A stretch of 64,000 bases of DNA from Lachnospiraceae bacterium (GCA_017469935.1 JAFUFL010000074.1:1-64000); one strand, 5' to 3'. Numbered from the stretch's first letter, positions 15,426 through 22,987 are shown. The notes: generated by a model from the sequence alone, not told the origin. A program made the numbers and translations.

Positions 15426-16928
15426 ATGAACTGTCCTAATTGTGGAAACTATGTCTCAGGCATCGTGGCAGTGTGTCCCGTATGCGGGAGGAAATTATCG
15501 AGTACGAATCAGGCGGACGGCAGGATCGAGCAGCAATGGAAAAACAATCCGAAGTTTACGCAGCCTGCTGTGAGCGAAGGCCCGGATCAGAGAAAAATCA
15601 TTGCAGTGATCTCGGTGATCGTTGTGCTCATAGTCGCAGGCGGGTTCGCCGCGATCTTCCACTCTCTGAAACAAACGGAAGCGAAGCCGAGTGAGACCGT
15701 GCAGGCGGCCGCAGATCCGGCGGAAGGCGGGCAGAGTGCAAAAGCGGAGCAGGAGCCCGTACAAGAACAGGAGAAGGAACCCGGGCAATCTCCGGAGCAG
15801 ATACAGAGCGGGGAGCAGCAGCCTTCCCAGAATCAGGAGCAGCAGCCTTCCCAGAATCAGGAGCAGGCGCAGCAGTCGGAAGCTCCTGAAGAGAATGCGG
15901 AAAGTGCGCCGACAGAGAGGGGTGCGGCGGCGGAGCGAAATTCCGAACTGTACTATTTCAGAGCGCTGCTTGAGGGAGAGGAACTGAGTCTGTATGATGC
16001 ACTCTATGATATCTCGAGAGTGGACACGGTAGAGACCGAAAAAGAACTGTATTTGAGCGTCAATCCCGAATCTGACGATTTCTCCGAGATGTTATCGAAG
16101 GCCAGGTCTTTTTTGACGGCGGATCATCCGGAGCTTTTCTATATCCGTACATTCTCGTATATGTATAATACAGAACCGGACCAGAACGGCAAATACCGGG
16201 TCACGCTGCGCTGCGGCGATTTTGTGCCCGCCGATCATGCACAGGAGCTGGAAGAAATGGAGAGGGCAGCTGACGAGCTACTTTCCCGGATAGACACTTC
16301 GCAGTCCCCTGCCCGGATCGCACTGCAAATCCACGACGAGATTCTGGATCTTGTGCAGTATGATTATGAAACGTATGAGAGTCAGAAGAATTTTGACTAT
16401 GCGTACAGCGCTTACGGAGCACTTGTGGCGAACAGCAGCGGAGAGCCCAACAAGGCCGTCTGTGCGGGCTACGCGGCCGCTTACGAATATCTGCTTCAGA
16501 AAGAAGGAATCGTGGCCCTTGTAGTCGGCGGCAATGCCTGGTCGCAATCGGAACCGGCCGGTTCCCATTCCTGGAATCTCGTTAAACTCGACGGCGACTG
16601 GTATGAGACGGACTGCACCTGGGACGACAATGTTCATGACGGTTACGGCGAGGAAGAAGATCCGAGGCTGCAGGAAGCGATCAATGACGAGTATTTCCGG
16701 AATACGACGGACCACTATCTGTTTCAGGTAACAACGGAGAAAATTGAGAATTTTGATCCCGGAGATGACTATACATACACATTCGATGACGGAGGATGGG
16801 CGACATTCCTGGGAAAGAGCGGGAGATCCCGCTCCACCCTGGACGATGTACAGGAGACGGGAGATTATGCGACCCCTTACGCGCCGATTGCGGAAGGAAC
16901 GAAATATTCCTATGAAAACATAAGGTGA
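15426..16928 (+). CDS. Membrane-anchored transglutaminase-like protein with N-terminal zinc ribbon
   Basis: The 500-residue protein has four parts. Residues 1-26 form a zinc ribbon (CPNCG then CPVCGRK). About residues 60-80 are a transmembrane helix. Next comes a Gln/Glu/Pro-rich linker of about 70 residues with the 8-residue repeat QQPSQNQE. The C-terminal transglutaminase/protease-like domain has a Cys346 (KAVCAGYA), His381 (SHSWN), Asp396 (ETDCTWDD) triad. The topology suggests a cytoplasmic ribbon and an extracellular enzymatic domain. It is unclear whether it cross-links, deamidates or cleaves. TTTGGAGGG precedes the start and a strong terminator follows; it appears monocistronic. Confidence 0.82.
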   Translation: MNCPNCGNYVSGIVAVCPVCGRKLSSTNQADGRIEQQWKNNPKFTQPAVSEGPDQRKIIAVISVIVVLIVAGGFAAIFHSLKQTEAKPSETVQAAADPAEGGQSAKAEQEPVQEQEKEPGQSPEQIQSGEQQPSQNQEQQPSQNQEQAQQSEAPEENAESAPTERGAAAERNSELYYFRALLEGEELSLYDALYDISRVDTVETEKELYLSVNPESDDFSEMLSKARSFLTADHPELFYIRTFSYMYNTEPDQNGKYRVTLRCGDFVPADHAQELEEMERAADELLSRIDTSQSPARIALQIHDEILDLVQYDYETYESQKNFDYAYSAYGALVANSSGEPNKAVCAGYAAAYEYLLQKEGIVALVVGGNAWSQSEPAGSHSWNLVKLDGDWYETDCTWDDNVHDGYGEEEDPRLQEAINDEYFRNTTDHYLFQVTTEKIENFDPGDDYTYTFDDGGWATFLGKSGRSRSTLDDVQETGDYATPYAPIAEGTKYSYENIR

Positions 16929-16954
16929 GAACACGGATCAGGCCGCAGTAAACG

Positions 16955-16991
16955 GGCCCCTGTCCACTAAGTGGTGGACAGGGGCCTTTTT
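16955..16991 (+). terminator. Terminator after the transglutaminase-like gene
   Basis: A 13-bp perfect stem (GGCCCCTGTCCAC at 16955-16967, partner at 16974-16986) followed by TTTTT. It lies just before the stop of the convergent XRE gene. Confidence 0.88.
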
Positions 16992-16999
16992 GTAAGATC

Positions 17000-17350
17000 T
17001 CAGTCATTGTCATCGCGATGGGACCGCAGCTGTGAGTACATGTTCAGATAGGTGAGAAGAAGCCGCTGCTCCTCGGTGTCATGGGCGCGAAGAATTTCCA
17101 AAATACAGGACGGAAGCAGAAGTGAGACGTCGTCGCTGCCGGTTCCCTTGAGCAGATAGTCGAGACTGCAATGAAAATAATCGCTGAGAAAAAGATATTT
17201 TTCCAGCGAAAAGAGAGCGGCTCCGCGCTCTGCGTGGCTGACGTGTTTTACGGAACAATCCAGCAGTTCGGCCAGTTTTTCCTGGGTCAGACCGTTTACA
17301 CTCCTGAGGTATGAAATTCTTTTACCGATTTCGGCTTTGTAGTTGTCCAT
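17000..17350 (-). CDS. XRE-family transcriptional regulator
   Basis: A 116-residue protein with an N-terminal Cro/cI-type helix-turn-helix (RISYLRSVNGLTQEKLAELL, then a recognition helix around VSHAERG, about residues 10-65) and a short C-terminal region. The start at 17350 is preferred because GGAGAAG lies just upstream; the frame extends 18 codons further without a better site. Its promoter region abuts a strong plus-strand promoter (17413-17441), and a shared self-palindromic TTGCAA could act as -35 for both directions. Target genes are unknown; that divergent transcript is the obvious candidate. Confidence 0.82.
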   Translation of the reverse strand: MDNYKAEIGKRISYLRSVNGLTQEKLAELLDCSVKHVSHAERGAALFSLEKYLFLSDYFHCSLDYLLKGTGSDDVSLLLPSCILEILRAHDTEEQRLLLTYLNMYSQLRSHRDDND

Positions 17351-17412
17351 AGTTCTTCTCCACGAACTAATTTTATGAAGTTTAGAACTTTGATAAAACA
17401 ACATATAAGGTT

Positions 17413-17441
17413 TTGCAAAACGGACCTATCAGGTTTATAAT
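17413..17441 (+). promoter_or_regulatory. Strong sigma-A promoter with no ORF downstream
   Basis: TTGCAA (17413-17418), exactly 17 bp, TATAAT (17436-17441). TTGCAA is its own reverse complement and on the minus strand is followed 17 bp later by TATCAA, giving a possible divergent promoter for the XRE gene at 17000-17350. Confidence 0.65.
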
Positions 17442-17447
17442 CAGCAT

Positions 17448-17530
17448 TGAGATATGTTTTTGGCTAAAAAGGCCGGCGTCCGCAGATATGCCAACTCCCT
17501 GATTATACGATCGGACGCCGCGCCTTTTTT
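17448..17530 (+). ncRNA. Candidate small RNA ending in a terminator hairpin
   Basis: A consensus promoter at 17413-17441 is followed, with no ORF, by a stem CGGCGTCCG (17474-17482) / CGGACGCCG (17512-17520) with a ~29-nt loop and then CGCCTTTTTT. Both neighbouring genes lie on the other strand, so this transcript does not belong to them. It would be about 80 nt long. It matches no small-RNA family that I recognise; the call rests on promoter and terminator alone. Confidence 0.45.
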
Positions 17531-17576
17531 GCGTCAGGGCACGGCTCTGCAAAAAAATACTGTCATGCATTATGGA

Positions 17577-17604
17577 AAAAGCCCTGCCGTACGGCAGGGC
17601 TTTT
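17577..17604. terminator. Palindromic terminator downstream of coaBC
   Basis: A 28-nt perfect palindrome (AAAAGCCCTGCCGT and its complement). On the minus strand it ends in TTTT and lies about 75 bp beyond the coaBC stop. Confidence 0.7.
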
Positions 17605-17677
17605 GATTGGAAGTAATATAAGCCTTTATAGAGTTTATCGATTTAAACGCGGCCCGGTCTGAAAATGATCGGAACGC

Positions 17678-18877
17678 TCACAGCTGCAGCAGCCGGTCCA
17701 GAAGCCTCATGGCGACGTTTTCTTTGCTCATGATTTCCAGCTGCTCCGTGCTGTCCTTTGTAATAAAGGTCACTACGTTTGTATCTGTCCCGAAACCGGC
17801 GCCGGCCACCTTGACATTGTTGGCGACGATCATATCCAGGTTCTTTTTCTTGAGCTTGGTCCGCGCCTTGTTCTCCAGGTCGGATGTTTCCATGGCGAAT
17901 CCGCACAGAATCTGTCCCTCGGGTTTATGTTCTCCGAGATACTGCAGGGTATCTTCCGTGCGCGCCAGGCTCAGGCTGAGGTCGTTGTCCGCCTTCTTGA
18001 TCTTCTCGTCGCTGACGCTGACGGGGCGGTAATCCGCAACGGCAGCAGCCTTAATGATGATGTCCTGCTCGGCAGAGACGGCTGTGACCGCGCAGAAAAG
18101 ATCGTGAGCAGAGGTAATGGGAACAAGCTTTACCCCGAGAGGGGGCGTCAGGGATACAGGTCCCGACACCAGTGTCACATCGGCGCCGCGAAGGGCGGCG
18201 GCGTGCGCGATGGCGTAGCCCATTTTGCCGCTGGAATGGTTTGTGATGAAACGGACGGGATCGAGCGATTCCCGCGTAGGCCCGGCGGTGACCAGAATCT
18301 TCTTCCCGGTAAGGTCCTTGGGGCAGGCGATCTCCGCAAGAATATGGTCGACGAGCACGGCGGGCTCGGGGAGCTTCCCTTTTCCCTCGTCGCCGCAGGC
18401 GAGCAGTCCGCTGGAAGGCTCAATGATCTTCACGCCGCGCTGCCTTAAAACGGCGAGATTTGCCTGGGTGGCGGGGTGCTCATACATTTTCGTGTTCATG
18501 GCGGGCGAGACGAGCACCGGGCACGTGCAGGCGAGCAGAGTGGTGGAGAGCATGTCGTCCGCGATCCCGTAAGCCATCTTGGCGATGATATTGGCCGTCG
18601 CGGGGGCAACGATGACGAGATCCGCTTTTTTGGCAAGTGCTATGTGCTCCACTTCGATGGGATGATCGGAAGGATAATTGCGGTCGAAAGTGTCGGTAAT
18701 GCATTTGCGGTTTGTAAGTGTCTCAAAAGTGATCGGAGAGATGAATTTCGCGGCATTCTCCGTCATGATCACATGGACCTGCGCGTGCTGTTTCATAAGG
18801 CGGCTTGCCAGGTCAGCGGCCTTGTAGGCGGCAATACTTCCGGTGACGCCGAGCAGGACTGTTTTTCCTTTGAGCAT
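17678..18877 (-). CDS. coaBC: Bifunctional phosphopantothenoylcysteine decarboxylase/synthetase
   Basis: Carries out two consecutive steps of coenzyme A synthesis: ligation of cysteine to 4'-phosphopantothenate (CoaB, C-terminal half) and FMN-dependent decarboxylation (CoaC, N-terminal half). The 399-residue length fits the fused form. Visible signatures are GVTGSIAAYKA at the N-terminus, SPAMNTKMYEHPA of the flavoprotein decarboxylase, and the synthetase block AGPTRESLDPVRFITNHSSGKMG. The gene lies directly downstream of coaX on the same strand, making a two-gene CoA operon. The ribosome site AAAGGAGA precedes the ATG. Confidence 0.95.
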   Translation of the reverse strand: MLKGKTVLLGVTGSIAAYKAADLASRLMKQHAQVHVIMTENAAKFISPITFETLTNRKCITDTFDRNYPSDHPIEVEHIALAKKADLVIVAPATANIIAKMAYGIADDMLSTTLLACTCPVLVSPAMNTKMYEHPATQANLAVLRQRGVKIIEPSSGLLACGDEGKGKLPEPAVLVDHILAEIACPKDLTGKKILVTAGPTRESLDPVRFITNHSSGKMGYAIAHAAALRGADVTLVSGPVSLTPPLGVKLVPITSAHDLFCAVTAVSAEQDIIIKAAAVADYRPVSVSDEKIKKADNDLSLSLARTEDTLQYLGEHKPEGQILCGFAMETSDLENKARTKLKKKNLDMIVANNVKVAGAGFGTDTNVVTFITKDSTEQLEIMSKENVAMRLLDRLLQL

Positions 18878-18931
18878 GTCTGTTCTCCTTTTAGTTCCTT
18901 TGACGCAAAATAGCGATACAGCAGGTGCTGC

Positions 18932-19696
18932 TCAGCTGTTTCTCTCGTAAATATAGCGGAGACCGCGCAGCAGGAGCAGGTCATCCGTGATAATGTCGTG
19001 CTTGCACAGCGGAACGATCGTGCCGGCAAGGCCTCCCGTCGCCACTACGGTCGTCTTCACACCGATCTCTTCTTCAATGCGGTCGATCATCCCGTCGAGC
19101 ATGGAGGCGCTTCCGTAGAGAATGCCGCTCTTCATGCAGTCGTTGGTGTTGGTGCCGATGAGCCGTTTGGGCGGATCGAGGCTGATCCTGGGCAGCTGCG
19201 AGGTCCTGGACGTAAGGGAATCCAGAGAGACGCGCAGGCCGGGAAGGATCATGCCGCCGCGATAGTTCTTGTCTTTATCGACAACGGTGATGGTCGTGGC
19301 GGTTCCCATATCAATAAGGATCAGGGGACAGCTGTAATCGCGGACGCCGGCGACGGCGGCGACGATCAGGTCGGCGCCAACCTGGGCCGGGTTGTCCATG
19401 CAGATCTTGAGTCCGTTCTTAAGTCCGGGTCCCACGATCTTGACATGGCATTTCACTATTTTGCCGAGAGCCTCGGTCATGATCGCCGTGATCGGCGGGA
19501 CTACGGAAGCGATGATCGCGCCGGTGATCATGGAGCGGTCGATCTCGTGGAGATCGAGGACATTCTTGAATGCGAGCGCGTATTCGAGCGCCGTCTTGCT
19601 GTGGTCGGTGGCGAGACGCTCGGAAAAGAGAATGTCTTCCCCGTCGATGCACCCGATCACCATGTTCGTGTTGCCGATGTCTATAGCGAAAAGCAT
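18932..19696 (-). CDS. coaX: Type III pantothenate kinase
   Basis: Phosphorylates pantothenate, the committing step of CoA synthesis; type III enzymes are not feedback-inhibited by CoA. The 254-residue protein has the ASKHA fold marks: DIGNTNMVIG at residues 6-15, the QVGADLIVAAVAG block, IDMGTATTITVVD, and the C-terminal ATGGLA. A clear GGGAGG ribosome site precedes the ATG. It is followed 54 bp later by coaBC on the same strand, so pantothenate enters and is carried through three steps by one operon. Confidence 0.94.
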   Translation of the reverse strand: MLFAIDIGNTNMVIGCIDGEDILFSERLATDHSKTALEYALAFKNVLDLHEIDRSMITGAIIASVVPPITAIMTEALGKIVKCHVKIVGPGLKNGLKICMDNPAQVGADLIVAAVAGVRDYSCPLILIDMGTATTITVVDKDKNYRGGMILPGLRVSLDSLTSRTSQLPRISLDPPKRLIGTNTNDCMKSGILYGSASMLDGMIDRIEEEIGVKTTVVATGGLAGTIVPLCKHDIITDDLLLLRGLRYIYERNS

Positions 19697-19810
19697 GTTG
19701 TACCTCCCTTTAATCCGTTCAGGATTCGATCAATTCGGATTCAAGTCATTTTCAACCGGTTCAGGGCATGCGGAGCGGGCCGCGCCGCTGTCCGTACCAT
19801 GTGGAGTATA

Positions 19811-20353
19811 TCATTTAGGGTTCGGGAATGGCAAGGTCTCCCTGGAAAGGAAGCGGCTGTCGCATTCAAAGGGAAGGGGAACGTCGATTCCCCTGCTGCG
19901 CATGCTTCGAAGCTTGAAATTCATAAGTCCCGGCGTTGTGCCCAGGGCCAGGCAGAGGCTGTCGAGATCCGACCGGGACGCACCCGCCGTATCCATCACT
20001 TCCTCGTCCGGAAGAAGAAGGTCCGCGGCGAACAGATTGGCCTCGTACTCGGTGCTGCTGCGCTTGTCGTAGACCGCCGTATCAAAGAGCGGGGCAGTCT
20101 TGAGTTCCTGCGCGTGCAGCACAATGTGGCCAAGTTCATGGGCTGCCACGATCCGCTGCTCGTACAGAGGAAGATTTCCGTTCAGGCCGACAAAATACTG
20201 CCGCAGCATATAGCGGGTAAATCCCTTGGTGTGCGTCAGGTCATAATAAAAGCGGACCTGCACGTGCATGGCGCTCAGAAGTTCGAAAGGGTCGCGGGTC
20301 CCGTATCGGCGGATCAGCCCGGCCGCTTTGTGATAGACGTAAAGTCTGCTCAT
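19811..20353 (-). CDS. ImmA/IrrE-family metallo-endopeptidase
   Basis: Zinc peptidase of the family that cleaves XRE-type repressors (ImmA of ICEBs1, IrrE/PprI of Deinococcus). The 180-residue protein has the gluzincin helix HELGH at residues 72-76 and the third-ligand region TEYEANLFAADLLLP about 30 residues later. It follows an XRE gene by 11 bp on the same strand, the usual order for a repressor/anti-repressor pair. Divergent from the pair is a Y-family polymerase with a LexA box. The family call is firm; cleavage of the adjacent XRE protein and a role in the damage response are inferred from this arrangement. Confidence 0.87.
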   Translation of the reverse strand: MSRLYVYHKAAGLIRRYGTRDPFELLSAMHVQVRFYYDLTHTKGFTRYMLRQYFVGLNGNLPLYEQRIVAAHELGHIVLHAQELKTAPLFDTAVYDKRSSTEYEANLFAADLLLPDEEVMDTAGASRSDLDSLCLALGTTPGLMNFKLRSMRSRGIDVPLPFECDSRFLSRETLPFPNPK

Positions 20354-20364
20354 AGGCCGCCTCC

Positions 20365-20985
20365 TCAGACATTCCCTTCGGAGGAAGCAGTGCCGTGCGG
20401 CGGCGGATTACCCGCGTTTTCCGGATCCGGGCCGATGCCGGCGGAAGTGCTCTGCGCATTTTCCGGATCCGGGCCGGTGCCGGCGGAAGTGCTCTGCGTA
20501 TTTTCCGGATTCGGACCGGTGCCGGCGGAAGCGCTCTGCGCGTTTTCGGGATCCGAACCGGTGCCGGCGGGAGCGGCCTGCCCGCCCCTGTATTTGCCGG
20601 GCGTGAATTTCCGGGCATTTTCCTTGGCTTCCCAGAACATTTCCATAAAATGCTTCCCGATCATGTCTATGTCTTCGGGAGAGAGGTCGCCTCCGGCGAA
20701 CATGGCGCGGGTGCTGTCGAGAAAGGCCTGCGCCTGCTGCCGGCCGCGCGTGCCGTACTTCTCCTGTGCTCTTGTCACAAACAGTTCCTGTTCGCCCCTG
20801 AGATATTCTTCACTGCATCCGAGGGCGGAAGCCAGCCGGGCATAGAGAGCCTGGCTGCGCGGATATTTGCCTTCCGTCTCCCAGTTGCGCACGGTGCGCC
20901 TGGTCACACCCGTCATCGCGGCCAGCTCTTCCTGGGAATAGCCGTTCTTTATGCGAAGTTCCCTGACTTTTTCTCCGAAAGTCAT
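20365..20985 (-). CDS. XRE-family regulator paired with ImmA, with a 14-residue repeat tail
   Basis: The 206-residue protein has a Cro/cI helix-turn-helix at residues 1-60 (LRIKNGYSQEELAAMTGVTR), a middle helical segment around SPEDIDMIGKHFMEMFWEAKENARKF, and a tail of four tandem 14-residue units of the type AGTGPDPENAQSTS. The tail is encoded by 42-bp direct repeats. Likely represses its own operon and possibly the divergent dinB through palindromes at 21037-21172. The tail may be the site where ImmA acts, or only a spacer; this is not decidable here. The start has GGAGTACAGAGC upstream, a modest ribosome site. Confidence 0.83.
   Translation of the reverse strand: MTFGEKVRELRIKNGYSQEELAAMTGVTRRTVRNWETEGKYPRSQALYARLASALGCSEEYLRGEQELFVTRAQEKYGTRGRQQAQAFLDSTRAMFAGGDLSPEDIDMIGKHFMEMFWEAKENARKFTPGKYRGGQAAPAGTGSDPENAQSASAGTGPNPENTQSTSAGTGPDPENAQSTSAGIGPDPENAGNPPPHGTASSEGNV
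20411..20578. repeat. Four tandem 42-bp repeats inside the XRE gene
   Basis: The plus-strand unit begins TTTTCCGGATCCGGGCC and is repeated at about 20417, 20459, 20501 and 20543. The first two copies are nearly identical and the last is more diverged. All changes keep the reading frame. Confidence 0.8.
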
Positions 20986-21036
20986 GCTCTGTACTCCTTG
21001 TATTTTATGAGATGTATTCTGTGAAAGGTTAGTGGG

Positions 21037-21051
21037 GGAAATTTAATTTCC
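21037..21051. promoter_or_regulatory. Operator-like palindrome O1
   Basis: GGAAATTTAATTTCC, a near-perfect dyad upstream of the XRE gene. Related sequences occur at 21137-21151 and 21158-21172, within the same divergent region. Confidence 0.5.
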
Positions 21052-21097
21052 TCTATTGTAACTTCTGTTTCCGCGTCTGTCAACGCAAAAAAACCCC

Positions 21098-21126
21098 TTG
21101 ACACGAATATACGTTCGAAATATACT
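21098..21126 (+). promoter_or_regulatory. dinB promoter with embedded LexA box
   Basis: Consensus promoter TTGACA (21098-21103), 17 bp, TATACT (21121-21126). The spacer contains CGAATATACGTTCG (21104-21117), which fits the Gram-positive LexA/Din box CGAACRNRYGTTCG at all but one specified position. LexA bound here would block RNA polymerase directly. Confidence 0.8.
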
Positions 21127-21136
21127 GTTTACAAGA

Positions 21137-21172
21137 GGAAATTAAAATTCTTTAGAAGGAAATTTAAATTCC
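21137..21172. promoter_or_regulatory. Operator-like repeats O2 and O3
   Basis: GGAAATTAAAATTCT at 21137-21151 and GGAAATTTAAATTCC at 21158-21172 start 21 bp apart, two helical turns, just downstream of the dinB promoter. They match O1 across the promoter, suggesting sites for the divergent XRE regulator. Confidence 0.5.
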
Positions 21173-21199
21173 TCGGTATTTTGACATCGGGCGGTAATT

Positions 21200-22462
21200 A
21201 TGGACAGAGTGATACTTCACTCGGACTGCAACTGCTTTTATGCCAGTGTCGAGATGCTGCACCATCCCGAACTGGACGGAAAGCCGCTGGCGGTCGGAGG
21301 AGATCCCGAGCAGAGGCACGGGATCATATTGACGGCAAACTATATAGCCAAGAGGGCGGGCGTGAAGACGGGAGAGGCGCTCTGGCAGGCCCGGCAGGCC
21401 TGTCCGGACCTGGTCATCGTTCCCCCGAGGATGGACCTGTACCTGCGCTTTTCGGAGCTGGCAAGGGAGATCTACCGGGATTATTCGGACCTGATGGAGC
21501 CGTACGGCCTCGATGAGTGCTGGATCGACTGCACGCAGAGCGGACAGTGCCTGGGGAGCGGCCCGGAGCTGGCGGAGGAGATCTCCTCCCGGATCAAGCG
21601 GGAGCTGGGGATCACGGTCAGCATCGGGGTCAGCTGGAACAAGATCTTTGCCAAGTTCGGCTCCGATTACCGGAAGCCGGATGCCATTACGGTGATCGAC
21701 AGGGACAATTACAGGCAGATCGTGTGGGAGAGCAACGTGTCGGACCTTCTGTTTGTGGGGAGGGCGACACAGAGGAAGCTCTACCGGTACGGGATCCTCA
21801 CGATCGGGGACCTGGCGCGGACAGATCCGTCTCTTTTGCAGGATATATTCGGGAAGATCGGGCTGGTCCTGTCCGCGTTCGCGAGAGGAGAGGACCGGAC
21901 ACCGGTGGCGCCCGACAGGAGCGAGATCCCCGTTAAGAGCATCGGCAACAGCACGACCACGCCGCGGGACCTGACCTCGGAGCAGGACGTGAAGATGGTG
22001 ATCTACATGCTGGCGGAGAGCGTCGCGTCGCGCCTGCGGCGCCACGGCTTTGTGGGCGATGTGGTGGAGATCTATGTGAGGGATAAGGAGCTGTGCGGCT
22101 TTTGTCGTCAGCACAAGACGGACCTGCCGACAAATATCTCCGAGGAGATCGCCGCGGAGGCCATTCGGCTCTTCAGGGAGAACTATGACTGGAAGAGGCC
22201 GATCCGCAGCCTGGGAGTGAGGGTCTCTCACCTGAAAATGGAGGGCTGTCCGTATCAGCTCAGTCTTTTTACGGATCCGGAGCGGAGAGAGAAGCAGCTG
22301 AAAGCGGATCTGGCGGTGGATGAGATCCGGAGCCGGTTCGGGTCCAAGGCGGTGCGCCGGGGGCTGATGCATGTGGACACGAAACTGTCCGCGGATGACG
22401 CCGAGACCCATGTCGTGCACCCGCACGGCTATTTCGAGAGAGGGAACCGGACGGGCGTCTGA
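21200..22462 (+). CDS. dinB: Y-family DNA polymerase (DinB/Pol IV type)
   Basis: Translesion polymerase that copies damaged templates. The 420-residue protein has the N-terminal metal site Asp9 with the aromatic gate residues FY (HSDCNCFYASVE), the second acidic pair Asp105-Glu106 (YGLDECWID), the GVSWNKIFAKFGSDYRKPD palm segment, and a C-terminal little-finger domain ending without a clear beta-clamp motif, though CPYQLSLF resembles the QLxLF type. The promoter carries a LexA box. A 126-residue gene follows on the same strand, and an XRE/ImmA pair is divergent. The start at 21200 lacks a strong ribosome site (GGGCGGTAATT). The symbol follows the closest family. Confidence 0.9.
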   Translation: MDRVILHSDCNCFYASVEMLHHPELDGKPLAVGGDPEQRHGIILTANYIAKRAGVKTGEALWQARQACPDLVIVPPRMDLYLRFSELAREIYRDYSDLMEPYGLDECWIDCTQSGQCLGSGPELAEEISSRIKRELGITVSIGVSWNKIFAKFGSDYRKPDAITVIDRDNYRQIVWESNVSDLLFVGRATQRKLYRYGILTIGDLARTDPSLLQDIFGKIGLVLSAFARGEDRTPVAPDRSEIPVKSIGNSTTTPRDLTSEQDVKMVIYMLAESVASRLRRHGFVGDVVEIYVRDKELCGFCRQHKTDLPTNISEEIAAEAIRLFRENYDWKRPIRSLGVRVSHLKMEGCPYQLSLFTDPERREKQLKADLAVDEIRSRFGSKAVRRGLMHVDTKLSADDAETHVVHPHGYFERGNRTGV

Positions 22463-22552
22463 CGCTGAACGGTTGCGATATTCCGGAGGGCCGACCGCAC
22501 GCGGCATGGGCGGCTGTCTTCGCGAATCTTTAAGATAAGGAGGGACAATAAG

Positions 22553-22933
22553 ATGCCTCATACAGATACGAATATCAGCAGGGATGCCTTGCAGAGCTAT
22601 GGCATGCAGCCGACAAGGAGACCGGGCGGAGAGCGGCCCGGGTCGATTCGGAGCGGCAGTCCGATCCGGGTTTACGGCGACGGGGAGGAGACAGGCCCGG
22701 CCAAGGTCTATGTGGACGTGCTGGCGGAATTTACCCGCGAGGGATTCCTGAGGCCGTGCCGGATCACATGGGAAGACGGGAGAAAGTATGTGATCGACAG
22801 AGTCAAGAGGTGCGAACGCCGCGCCAGCCGCAAGGCGGGCGGGATGGGGCTCATGTATACCTGCATGGTGGCGGGACAGGAAGTGAACCTCTTTTACGAA
22901 GAAAATCAGAGGTGGTTTGTGACCAGAAAATAA
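22553..22933 (+). CDS. Small conserved-looking protein downstream of dinB
   Basis: The 126-residue product has a disordered N-terminus of about 45 residues (Arg/Gly/Ser-rich) and a compact C-terminal part: VYVDVLAEF, RPCRITWEDGRKYVIDRVK, then MYTCMVAGQEVNLFYEENQRWFV. The 'W-x-GR-x-Y-x-V' pattern recalls small DUF6504-like domains found beside Y-family polymerases in other bacteria; I could not verify this. A good AAGGAGGG ribosome site lies upstream, 90 bp after dinB, so it is probably in the same SOS-type transcript. Function unknown; an accessory factor for the polymerase is a guess from position. Confidence 0.7.
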   Translation: MPHTDTNISRDALQSYGMQPTRRPGGERPGSIRSGSPIRVYGDGEETGPAKVYVDVLAEFTREGFLRPCRITWEDGRKYVIDRVKRCERRASRKAGGMGLMYTCMVAGQEVNLFYEENQRWFVTRK

Positions 22934-22958
22934 ATATTTCATTAAAATTACAAAATAA

Positions 22959-22987
22959 TTCAAAATTTGTTACAAATGTGTTATAAT
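22959..22987 (+). promoter_or_regulatory. Promoter of the NlpC/P60 wall protein gene
   Basis: TTCAAA (22959-22964), 17 bp, TATAAT (22982-22987), in a sharply AT-rich stretch directly after the preceding gene. Confidence 0.55.

Noticed and set aside
18998-20845. 615-residue plus-strand ORF across coaX, ImmA and XRE genes
   Set aside because: It crosses three well-supported minus-strand genes and has no family features or ribosome site.
20365-20985. Prophage or ICE immunity region
   Set aside because: XRE plus ImmA is typical of mobile elements, but no integrase, excisionase, structural or conjugation genes occur nearby.
21164-22963. 599-residue minus-strand ORF opposite dinB
   Set aside because: Pro/Arg/His-rich shadow of dinB and its downstream gene.
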